Assembly (NCBI GenBank): GCA_963710495.1
Contig: CAVQAI010000012.1
Location: 1 to 64,000, forward strand
Length of the DNA stretch: 64,000 nucleotides
Source of the DNA: Bog-756 sp963710495
GTDB taxonomy: Bacteria > Actinomycetota > Acidimicrobiia > Acidimicrobiales > RAAP-2
Direction of reading: 5' to 3'
Shown here piece after piece: positions 8,191 to 16,293 of the stretch. The first letter of the stretch is position 1. Each line of letters opens with the position of its first letter. Both the position numbers and the translations under genes were made by a program. Below the pieces are notes generated by a model. It searched no databases. It was not told the origin of the DNA and saw only the letters and a program-made list of their open reading frames with translations.

Positions 8191-9462
8191 ATGGCGCTCT
8201 CCGCGAAGATGAAGGACATGACGAAGATCAGCGGATGGGTGGCACCAGGCTTCGAAACGGTGTACGAGGCGTTCAAGGCCAACTTTGACGATGGCTTGGA
8301 AGCTGGAGCCGCCTTCAGCGCCTATCACCGCGGGGAGAAGGTGGTCGACCTGTGGGGTGGTGTCGCCGACACAAGGACCGGGCGTTTATGGGATGAGGAC
8401 AGCCTCGTTCTTGTCTATTCGACCACCAAAGGGATCACCGCGATGTGCGCGAACAAGCTCATTCAGGAAGGTGCCATTGACGTGGCTGCGCCAGTGGCGA
8501 CCTACTGGCCCGAATTTGCGCAGGCTGGCAAGGAGAATGTGATCGTTGCCGACCTGCTGTCCCACCGGGCCGGGCTTGCATGGACAGACGGCTCTCTGTC
8601 CTTCGAACAGGCACTGGCATGGGACCCCGTCATCAGGGCCCTTGAGTGCCAGGCACCCTCATGGCCGCCTGGGACCGCCCATGGCTACCACGCCACGACC
8701 TACGGTTGGTTGGTTGGCGAGGTGGTGCGCCGTGTCAGCGGCTGCAGTCTCGGGAGCTACCTGAGGGAGCAAATTGCCGGCCCGCTCGGCGCGGAGTTCT
8801 TCGTGGGCCTCCCAGCGTCCGAAGAGCACCGCGTAGCTCGTCTGGTCTCGTTCCTCGAGTCTCTGGAGTCGGGACTCACTCTGCAGTCACTCGATTCACT
8901 CGGAGGGACCAGCTCCGACGCAAGCAAAGTCGCCGAACAGGCCGCGTTCTACTTGGCTCCCGACGGACCGCTCTTCAAGGCCCTTGACGCGCCGGGTGGG
9001 GCGTTGTCGGATCCAGGCGTCTGGGACGACCCCCGCCTGCATGCGGCCGAGATTCCGGCGGCCAACGGGATCTGCGACGGCCGATCCCTTGCTTGTCTTT
9101 ACGCAGCTTGCGTGAGTGAAGTGGCAACCCCGTCCGGCGAGACATTCCGCATTCTCACCCCAGAACAGCTCGATCGGGCTCTTCTCCCACAGACTGAAGG
9201 GCCGGACGTCGTGCTCATGGGGCTGGACATCCAGTGGGGTCTCGGTTTCATGCTCAACCGAGGGGTCATGGGATCGGCAGGATTCGGTGGTCCGCGCTCG
9301 TTCGGGCACTTTGGGATGGGTGGCTCGGTTGGTTGGGCGGACCCCGATCTTGAGCTGGCGATGGGCTACGTCATGACCCAAATGGAGATCGGTACCACGG
9401 GGGACAAACGCAGCTTTCGTCTATTGCAGGCCTCGGTCCAAGCGGCTCGCCAGGCCTCTTGA
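8191..9462 (+). CDS. Beta-lactamase-like serine hydrolase (EstB / class C fold)
   Basis: Serine hydrolase of the beta-lactamase/transpeptidase-like family (PF00144), 423 residues as drawn. The nucleophile motif S-x-x-K is STTKG (near residue 77), the catalytic Tyr is in HGYHATTYGWLVGEV, and a late HFGMGGSVGWADP segment stands in for the KTG box. Actinobacterial members are mostly carboxylesterases acting on short acyl esters rather than true beta-lactamases. No signal peptide, so cytoplasmic. Starts at 8209 and 8218 are also possible. No operon partner. Confidence 0.88.
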   Translation: MALSAKMKDMTKISGWVAPGFETVYEAFKANFDDGLEAGAAFSAYHRGEKVVDLWGGVADTRTGRLWDEDSLVLVYSTTKGITAMCANKLIQEGAIDVAAPVATYWPEFAQAGKENVIVADLLSHRAGLAWTDGSLSFEQALAWDPVIRALECQAPSWPPGTAHGYHATTYGWLVGEVVRRVSGCSLGSYLREQIAGPLGAEFFVGLPASEEHRVARLVSFLESLESGLTLQSLDSLGGTSSDASKVAEQAAFYLAPDGPLFKALDAPGGALSDPGVWDDPRLHAAEIPAANGICDGRSLACLYAACVSEVATPSGETFRILTPEQLDRALLPQTEGPDVVLMGLDIQWGLGFMLNRGVMGSAGFGGPRSFGHFGMGGSVGWADPDLELAMGYVMTQMEIGTTGDKRSFRLLQASVQAARQAS

Positions 9463-9708
9463 GCGGCCAACACTTGTTGTCGAGTCCAGCGACACGGAGT
9501 GTGCAGACTCAAACGTTGCCCGCAGGCTGCCCGAGGCTCTGGCGTGACGACCGTCGAAACTCTTCGCCGGACCCAACCTATCTTCGTCGTGTGAGCTCGA
9601 CTGACCACTGGAGACGTCCATCGGTAACACAGGATATGCATCGCCACCTAGGTTGATCCGAGCCACGTCCACTCACCATTCCCCCACACCATAGCGAGGT
9701 TAACGCTG

Positions 9709-10554
9709 GTGCTCACAAGACCAAACTGGGTATTGGCCGTTCTCATTTTAAGTGCTGGATCAATCCTTACTGCATGTGGCACTACATCGTCGTCGGGGAG
9801 TTCCACGACGATGCCCGCTTCCACGGGTGCTGTCCACCAGACCCTGAGCATCATGGTGACCAATGACGATGGCGTCGGTGCGCTAGGTATCAATGCCGTG
9901 GTTCAAGGTCTTCGGACCCTGTCCGATACACAGGTGACCGTTGTTGCTCCCCTCACAAATGAGAGTGGGACAGGCGAGAAGACCACGCCGACGAGCGCGG
10001 GGGCCTTGGTGACATCAAAAGCACAGACGGCGAGCGGGTATCCGGCCACGGCAGTGCATGGGTACCCTGCTGACACCGTGATCTGGGCCGTGAAGGACGA
10101 CGGGTTATCGTCCAAACCAGACCTTGTGGTTTCGGGCATCAACCTCGGCCAGAACCTTGGCCCTTTGGCTGCGTTGTCTGGAACGGTCGGAGCCGCCCGC
10201 GAAGCTGTTTCACTGGGCGTCCCGGCGCTGGCTGCGAGCCAGGGCGTCGACGATGGCTCGCCTCCCGACTACTCCCAGGCGGTTCCGATTGTCGAGAACT
10301 GGGTGGAACAACACCGAGCACAGCTGATCTCTCATTCCTATGCCTCACAACCGCCTCAAGCCAGTCTCAACGTTCCGACCTGCGTTGGCGCATCGGTGCG
10401 GGGCCCCGTGACCACCGTGTTGGCCGCGTCCGGAAATGCGAGTAAGACGACAAACGTCGATTGCAACTCGACCTCGACGTCGTATGCCAACGATCTCGAA
10501 GCGTTTGAGATCGGTTTTGCCACGCTCACCCCGCTCTATCCGCCTTCAGGGTGA
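9709..10554 (+). CDS. SurE-family lipoprotein (secreted survival-protein/nucleotidase homologue)
   Basis: 281 residues from a GTG preceded by AGCGAGG. The N-terminus is a lipoprotein signal with lipobox LTAC (Cys23), so the mature protein is anchored outside the membrane. The rest is the SurE fold: metal-binding NDDG in MVTNDDGVGALG, the Ser/Asn region APLTNESGTGEKT, SGINLGQNLG, and SGTVGAAREAVSLGVPALA. SurE proteins are normally cytoplasmic metal-dependent 5'(3')-nucleotidases or exopolyphosphatases. All key metal ligands are kept, so an extracytoplasmic nucleotidase or phosphatase is plausible. No neighbour explains it. Confidence 0.85.
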   Translation: MLTRPNWVLAVLILSAGSILTACGTTSSSGSSTTMPASTGAVHQTLSIMVTNDDGVGALGINAVVQGLRTLSDTQVTVVAPLTNESGTGEKTTPTSAGALVTSKAQTASGYPATAVHGYPADTVIWAVKDDGLSSKPDLVVSGINLGQNLGPLAALSGTVGAAREAVSLGVPALAASQGVDDGSPPDYSQAVPIVENWVEQHRAQLISHSYASQPPQASLNVPTCVGASVRGPVTTVLAASGNASKTTNVDCNSTSTSYANDLEAFEIGFATLTPLYPPSG

Positions 10555-11244
10555 GTCATGGCTGAAAAAGAACGCCGTACGGTTGCGTTAGGTCTGCCCC
10601 ACAATGTCGGGTAGGTGGGACACCAGAGTGCCCGAGTGGGGACCTCGGTGATGCCGTCGAGCGCCGCTGGCGATATGGTTCGACGTGTGTTCGAAGGCCA
10701 AAACGATGCGATCGACAACCTCACATACCTCGTGGCGGCGCCCGAGCCGACGGTGGCAATTCACCGACTCCGCCCGAGGAGACATTGCCCGCAGGGGAGT
10801 CATCGCCTCCTCCTACTGAGCCAAAGGCCTTTCTTGCAGGCATCTGATCTCAGATGTCTGACGAATCGTTTCAACGATGTCAAGGTTCGCCATCTGACTC
10901 TCGCCCTCTGATTTTCATGACCCACCGGAACAACGTCATGGCCGACGAGGCTTGGCCATGAACTCACGGTCAAACTGTAATCGGCAACTCAATTCCAAAG
11001 TTGCGGTGCTTTGGTCGGATCCCCGAGATCCCGATCACTGCTACGGCCGGCAAGGTGATACGGGTTACAGGCGGGATTGTGCCGGCAGTCAAAGATGTCG
11101 GTGCCTGCTCCACCTTGGCCAGAGCAACCCCACGATGGTGATTTACAACGTCCGGGACGGCTCAGATGCGCGATCTCGTCGACTCGGGTTTCCATGGTTT
11201 CGCTCCTTTCGGGGTGGGTTTAGCGAGACGTCATGGCCGAAGAC
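10555..11244. other. 690-bp stretch without a recognisable gene
   Basis: Short frames occur on both strands (for example 10615-10911 plus and 10536-10724 minus), but none has a convincing ribosome binding site, family motif or sensible composition. It may hold decayed genes. Confidence 0.4.
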
Positions 11245-11976
11245 CTACAGGGGCAGGGGATGGCTGAGGACCCCCGCGCCGGGCAGTCGGCCGGAGAGGG
11301 TGCGAATGAAGTCCTGCACGTCGATCTCGACGCGCTCGCCGGCGACGCCCTGCGTGAACTTCCCGCCTGCGGGTCCCTCCAGCACGAGCTCGAAAGGTTG
11401 GCCGTGGATTCCGGCCCACTCGGCCACGATGTCGGCGACGAGGCGGCCGTCATGATCGGCCGTCAGCTGCATAGGGCGGTCGATGGCCGCATGAATGTCG
11501 ATCCGATGGGCCCAGACGTCCCGCGTGAACCCAACGTCGAGCAGGTACTTGAGGGGGGCCCATCCGATCGGCGGTCCGAATGGAAGGGGGATGTAGCGGG
11601 CTGGAGGCGGCGTGCGCCACCGGCCCTTGACCGCCTTCGGGCCCACCGCTGCAATCTGCACGACGAGCTCGTCGTTCGAAAGTTGGTTGCGCTCGCGAAT
11701 CTGCAGTTCGTTCATGCCGTCGACCCAGTGGTGCGAATCGATCTCCTTGTTGAGCGGCATGCCCCGCCTCAACTGGTGGACGAACTCTCCGACTGACGCC
11801 TGGGATTCACCCGAGCCGAGGACGTGCAGCACCATCTTGCGAACGTCCCATCCGGTGCAGTCCGTAGGCGTAATCCACTCCTCCGGTGTAAGGGACGCGA
11901 CCAGGTCCGCGAAGCGGGTGAACTCCTCCTCGGCCAGGACCCGAGCCTCGGGACGGGTGATTCGGTTTGCCATCAT
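11245..11976 (-). CDS. Maleylpyruvate isomerase N-terminal / DinB-like protein
   Basis: 243 residues from the ATG at 11976. The N-terminal helix bundle (RFADLVASLTPEEWITPTDC then GWDVRKMVLHVLG) matches the mycothiol-dependent maleylpyruvate isomerase N-terminal / DinB-like fold, with the metal-ligand His in MVLHVLG and further His in VDGMNELQIRERN and FTRDVWAHRIDIH. Proteins of this group use mycothiol as thiol cofactor in isomerisation or detoxification. Its start overlaps the stop of the upstream TetR gene (ATGATG), so the two are translationally coupled and presumably controlled by the operator at 12588-12620. Confidence 0.82.
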   Translation of the reverse strand: MMANRITRPEARVLAEEEFTRFADLVASLTPEEWITPTDCTGWDVRKMVLHVLGSGESQASVGEFVHQLRRGMPLNKEIDSHHWVDGMNELQIRERNQLSNDELVVQIAAVGPKAVKGRWRTPPPARYIPLPFGPPIGWAPLKYLLDVGFTRDVWAHRIDIHAAIDRPMQLTADHDGRLVADIVAEWAGIHGQPFELVLEGPAGGKFTQGVAGERVEIDVQDFIRTLSGRLPGAGVLSHPLPL

Positions 11977-12593
11977 GAGCGGCTGCTCCTTTCGAGCACG
12001 TCGTCGACATACAGATCGACGAGACGGTTGAGATGACGGATCCAACGGTTGCCACCGGGGTCGTTGCTCAGCTGCGCCTCCATCAAGCCGGCGACCATGG
12101 CCACGATGCAGTCGATGTCGCCCTGTTTGGTGACGCCCGCCTCCTTGATCAACTTGTAGACCCGTCCCAACACTTCCTCGGCGAGGACGTAGGACGTAGG
12201 CGAAGGCGTGAATCCCGGTACGTGGCGCTCGAAGAGCAGCTCATACCGCGCCGGGTCCTCGAGTGCGAACGCGACGAACTCGGCCAAGAACTTCTTAAGG
12301 GCCACGCGTGGATCGCGGGGGAGCTTGACCAGGTCGAGCCGCTCAATCAGATGCCGGTTTCCGTCAGCGAACATTGCGTCATACAGTGCCAGCTTCGAGT
12401 CGAAGTAGGCGTAAAGCGATGGCTGGCGCATCCCGATCTCGCGGGCCAGGGCGTGCAACGACACGCCAGCGATCCCGTGCTCGCTGGCGAGCTTCCACGC
12501 CGACTCGACGATCGCGGCTACCTTTATCTCTCGTCGCTGCATGACCTTGTCCGGCATCAGCCGACGATCAACGAGCACCCGTTTGTCTATCAT
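11973..12593 (-). CDS. TetR family transcriptional regulator
   Basis: Up to 206 residues. The HTH lies in AAIVESAWKLASEHGIAGVS and HALAREIGMRQPSLYAYFDSK, typical TetR_N; the rest is a helical ligand-binding domain. The first ATG (12593) falls inside a perfect palindromic operator, so the true start may be the ATG at 12557 or 12542. It heads a two-gene operon with the MDMPI-like protein, overlapping it by 4 bp. Probably an autorepressor responding to a small ligand handled by its partner. Confidence 0.9.
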   Translation of the reverse strand: MIDKRVLVDRRLMPDKVMQRREIKVAAIVESAWKLASEHGIAGVSLHALAREIGMRQPSLYAYFDSKLALYDAMFADGNRHLIERLDLVKLPRDPRVALKKFLAEFVAFALEDPARYELLFERHVPGFTPSPTSYVLAEEVLGRVYKLIKEAGVTKQGDIDCIVAMVAGLMEAQLSNDPGGNRWIRHLNRLVDLYVDDVLERSSRS

Positions 12594-12620
12594 CGATAGT
12601 TACTCTAGCTATCGATGATA
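12588..12620. promoter_or_regulatory. Perfect palindromic operator (12-9-12) of the TetR/MDMPI operon
   Basis: Arms TATCATCGATAG (12588-12599) and CTATCGATGATA (12609-12620) are exact inverse complements around a 9-bp spacer. The position at the 5' end of the TetR gene, and the size, fit a TetR-family operator for autoregulation. Confidence 0.8.
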
Positions 12621-13016
12621 GGTAAGTCAAGAGGTACCGAGCCCAGCTTGGAGACAGCCTTGCTCTTTGGATCACCGAAGCCCTGCCCCAGATCGCCGGG
12701 AGCGAGGCTGTCGCACGAATCCTCTTCAGCCGAAGGGACGGTCCATTTTTGAGGTCATTTCCGTAACGGCCAGCCCGTCGAGTGGCTTAGACGGCAACGT
12801 GGTGGACGAACGTGCGTTCGCGCAGCGCTCGAAGCGATTCATGCAACAGCCTCGAGCGGGGCGTTATTGAGATCTCAGCTGCGGAGGCTCAGGCGGCAAC
12901 TAAGTGGCAATCGGCTCCTTGCTGAAGAATTCGGGGCTCGGTGAGGTCCTCGACAACGTCTAACGGCCGACATGTTCCTTTCCCTGTGGCACCCTTCCAG
13001 CACTTTTAACGCTCGA
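12621..13016. other. 396-bp stretch without a recognisable gene
   Basis: Small frames only, no family match. It lies between the operator and the 3' end of the aldo/keto reductase, so it may also carry divergent promoter DNA or relics. Confidence 0.4.
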
Positions 13017-13983
13017 TCAGTCGCATCTGCTCTTCGCTGTGGTGATCCCCGGCAGCGGGGTGAGCTTCTCGAGGCGGTCAAGCTGTTCGCCGCTGAGCTG
13101 GATCCCATCAGCACCTATGTTCTCCTCGACCCGTGACAGTCGCTTCGTTCCTGGGATCGGGACGATGTCGTCGCCCTGGGCGAGCAGCCAGGCCAACGAA
13201 ACCTGCGCCTGCGTGCATCCGACCTCCTCGGCAATGGACTGGACCTCATCGGCACCGGCCAGGTTGTGCTGGAAGTTCTCGCCGGTAAAGCGCGGGTTGG
13301 TCCTGCGAAAATCGGTGTCGGCCAGATCGTCGATCGAGCGCACCTTCCCCGTGAGCATCCCACGGCCCAAAGGCGAGTAGGCCACGAAGCCGATACCCAG
13401 TTCTCGCAATACCGGCAGCGTGCTGGTCTGGGGGGTCCCGAGTCCACAGCGAGAACTCGGACTGCAGCGCGGTGATCGGATGGACGGCGTGGGCCCGGCG
13501 GATGGTATCCGGGCCGGCCTCCGAAAGTCCGATATGTCGGATCTTGCCCTCACCCACCAGCTCGGCGAGCGCGCCTACGGTGTCTCCGATGGGCACCTTC
13601 GGGTCGACCCGGTGCTGGTAGTAGAGGTCGATATGGTCCACACCGAGCCGCTGGAGGGACCCTTCGAGGGCAGTGCGGATGTTTGCCGGCGAACTATCGA
13701 GGTTACCGGGGCCACCTGTCGCGTGGGAAACCATGCCGAACTTGGTGGCCAGCACCACCTGCTCGCGCCGGTCGCTGATGGCCTGACCGACGAGCTCTTC
13801 GTTGGTGAACGGCCCGTAGATCTCGGCGGTGTCGATCAGAGTCACCCCGAGCTCAAGCGGTCGGTGGATCGTGCGAATGGACTCGGCGTCGTCCGTGCCG
13901 GCTCCCGTATAGGCGGTGGACATGCCCATGGTGCCCAGCCCGATGCGACCGACCTCCAGGGTTCTCAGGGTGATGTGCTTCAT
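13017..13983 (-). pseudogene. Aldo/keto reductase, split by a one-base frameshift
   Basis: Two overlapping minus-strand frames together give one complete NADPH-dependent aldo/keto reductase of about 320 residues. Frame one (13983 down to about 13430) has GRIGLGTMGMS, LIDTAEIYGP, VLATKFG and LYYQHRVDP. Frame two (about 13430 down to 13017) continues LPVLRELGIGFVAYSPLGRG, AQVSLAWLLAQG and the C-terminal PGTKRLSRVEENIGA. The switch occurs at a run of six G (13430-13435); removing one base restores a continuous frame. It could be a real mutation or a homopolymer read error. Catalytic Asp, Tyr, Lys and His segments are all present. Confidence 0.85.
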
Positions 13984-14088
13984 GAGTCTCCTCTCCTTCG
14001 TGGCAGGTGCTCGAGCATCGCACGACCCTCGTCGTCGTCATCACCACTCGTGTTTTACACTGGCTTGACAATCCAGTGTTTTCCCCGT

Positions 14089-14772
14089 CTACGGCGCCGA
14101 CAACGAACACACAAGTTCGCTGGCCCGATTCGCCAGCTCGACGAGCGCAGCGACCATCTCTGTGACCACCCCGGAGTCGCGAGGCACGGGGTCCTCGCCG
14201 AACTCCCCGATCCCACGCAGGCCCGGAGGCAGCTCGACCTGGATACCTCGTGCCGAGGACAGATTGACCGGGTTGTCGGGATGAAATCCGAGCCGCACTC
14301 GGCCGTTGGCCACGTGATAGTCGGCGAAGCGGTCATGCAGAAGCTGGCGAGCCGCGCCAAGCAGGTCTGCATTGAGCCCACCCACGATGATCCCCCTCAG
14401 CGGTCCGCTCTGGTTGTCCCGAACCGCCGGCCCGTACGGCTCGATCACTAGGCCGCGCTCGGGATCGATCCACAGGGCAAATCCATCGCGTCCGTATCCG
14501 TGTACCGAAATGGCGATGTCCACGTGTTGCAAGAACGCTCGCAACAGCATGGAGTGCTCTGGCTTGTGCCGCCGCGACGTGAGATGCACCCGCAGCCCCG
14601 CTGGTTGGACGACACTGTAGTAGGACGCGCCGGCTTCCTCAGCCGCCCGGCTCGCGATCTGGTCGGTGCCCCGATCCTGCGATCCGCCGTGCAATGCCAT
14701 GAAGCCAACGGCGGAGCGTAGGACGCACTCCTCCCTAACCCCGGGCAGGGTCAGGAGCTCTGCGAGATCCAT
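14089..14772 (-). CDS. Poly-gamma-glutamate hydrolase family protein
   Basis: 227 residues from the ATG at 14772 (an upstream start adds 9). It resembles the PF05908 zinc peptidase family: the metal-site segment GFMALHGGSQDRGTDQIAS, then YSVVQPAGLRVHLTSRRHKP, AISVHGYGRDGFALW and the C-terminal GIQVELPPGLR. Characterised members (phage PghP) cleave poly-gamma-glutamate capsules; chromosomal homologues are widespread with unknown substrates. In the usual HGG...E zinc motif the Glu position reads Asp-Arg-Gly (GGSQDRGTD), a possible change of ligand. No signal peptide. Confidence 0.75.
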   Translation of the reverse strand: MDLAELLTLPGVREECVLRSAVGFMALHGGSQDRGTDQIASRAAEEAGASYYSVVQPAGLRVHLTSRRHKPEHSMLLRAFLQHVDIAISVHGYGRDGFALWIDPERGLVIEPYGPAVRDNQSGPLRGIIVGGLNADLLGAARQLLHDRFADYHVANGRVRLGFHPDNPVNLSSARGIQVELPPGLRGIGEFGEDPVPRDSGVVTEMVAALVELANRASELVCSLSAP

Positions 14773-15362
14773 TCCCTTAGGTTGCCACGCATCCTCCACG
14801 ATCGTGGCGGGTCACAATGGGTGGGGCGGCAATGTCAGTAGCGCTTTCGCCAGTGATCAAGGGCGATCTCGACCCGACGACGCTGAGTACGCCTCTAACG
14901 ACACCTCCCCCCCTGAGAAGAGCCAACGAGTGCTCGGAATGGGGATTCCTGCGATGCCGATTGTTTTTTGGGACTCGTTCAGTCCATGACGCTTCTGTTG
15001 GAAACAATCCCCAGCTGCTCAAGCTTTGACGTGAGCTCCAGGATCATCTAGGCCCGTCGGCCAACGTTCTTCTCCAATCCGACGTGCGCAGTCGAGGAAG
15101 GCACCCTTGCACGTCGTGCTCAGGCCTTCGTCGATCTGTGCGGCCTTGCTCCTTTGCGTAAGCGTCTCAGAGCGGGCACCCTGTGTCAGTTGGGGATTGG
15201 GTGCTGCCCAGCGACTGGTCACGCGTGTCGCGTGTAGGAAGCACGATGTCGAAGGAGTGGTGGTGCTGACGGAGCTGCCGAGAGTCGTAGCGGACAAGCC
15301 GGAGCGGCCAGATCTCGGCGACGTCGCGGCGTACATGCGTCGGACTGACCCTTGAGATCGCG
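14773..15362. other. 590-bp stretch without a recognisable gene
   Basis: Intergenic between the hydrolase and the methyltransferase. Short frames on both strands have no ribosome binding site or family match. Confidence 0.4.
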
Positions 15363-15939
15363 ATGGACGAAACGACATGGACGCCTGAGCGGGCGACGCA
15401 GATGAGCGGCCTTTTCGATTCACTGGCGTCGGCGTGGCCCGAGCGCGATCGTCCTGAGCGCCACGATGCGCTCCGCGATGCCCTCGCAAGAGGTGGCCCG
15501 TTCCCAGGTGGCTTGTGCCTAGAGGTCGGTGCAGGAACGGGAAACGCGACTGGCGACCTGAAAGCCGTGTTTGACGGTGTCGTCTCGACCGATCTGTCCC
15601 AGGCGATGCTCTCGCTGGCTTCGCCGAGGAGCCGACAAATCCAGGCTGACGCGTCCGCTCTGCCGGTACGCGCCGACTCGGCCGCGGTGCTCGTCCTTGT
15701 CAACATGTTCTTGTTCCCCGCTGAGGTAGCGCGTGTAGTGAAGGCCGATGGGGTGGTGCTATGGGTGAGCACGAACGGCGACGCCGACCCCGATCTACCT
15801 GTCGCCTGCTGATGTGCTTGAGGCTCTGCCGGGAACGTGGCACGGCATCAGCGCGCAGGCAGGATGGGGGACATGGTTGACTGCCCGCCGAGATACCACG
15901 ACGGCACGCGCCGTGCCTGCGCACCGTTCCTCTCGTTGA
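15363..15939 (+). pseudogene. Class I SAM-dependent methyltransferase, split by a one-base frameshift
   Basis: From the ATG at 15363 the frame gives a methyltransferase N-terminus: SAM motif I CLEVGAGTGNATGDL, motif II VVSTDLSQAML, and LPVRADSAAVLVLVNMFLFP. It then ends early at 15812. One base out of phase from about 15785, the family C-terminus continues as TPIYLSPADVLEALPGTWHG, then SAQAGWGTWLTARR, to a TGA at 15937-15939. Deleting one C in GACGCCGACC restores it. The full product would be about 192 residues. Substrate unknown. Confidence 0.78.
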
Positions 15940-16293
15940 AATCGATTGATCTGCACCGCGGCCGCGCCGGCGCCATAACTGCCGAGGTCGCGCCCGCCGG
16001 GGACGCAGTCCCAGAGCAGCACGCCGGAACCAGAGCGCCCTTGGAGACACCACGCCGACGCAGCTCGCTCTCAGCCTGCTCTGGAACCTTCACAAACGCA
16101 GCCTGACGGAGCAGTTAACGCACTTCTTGGGATCACGATTCAGGGACGCCGCCTCGTCGCTTGGAGTCACTCGTCGCTGTCAGCTAGAGCCGCAGGGGCA
16201 CGTGCACCGCACCGTCCTCAGCTGCTCGAGCTGGGCGCACCAGGATCTGACCGACGGTGATGGAGCCGCCTCAAATTCGTCTCAACCGCACCG
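15940..16293. other. 354-bp stretch without a recognisable gene
   Basis: Between the convergent methyltransferase and diguanylate cyclase genes. No family-like frame or terminator was recognised. Confidence 0.4.

Noticed and set aside
12955..13012. A lone GTCTAAC core-site-like sequence
   Set aside because: No matching GTTRRRY partner or palindrome at attC distance; judged chance.
13420..14451. 343-codon plus-strand frame opposite the aldo/keto reductase and PGA hydrolase
   Set aside because: Spans two unrelated minus-strand genes and the intergenic region; shadow frame.
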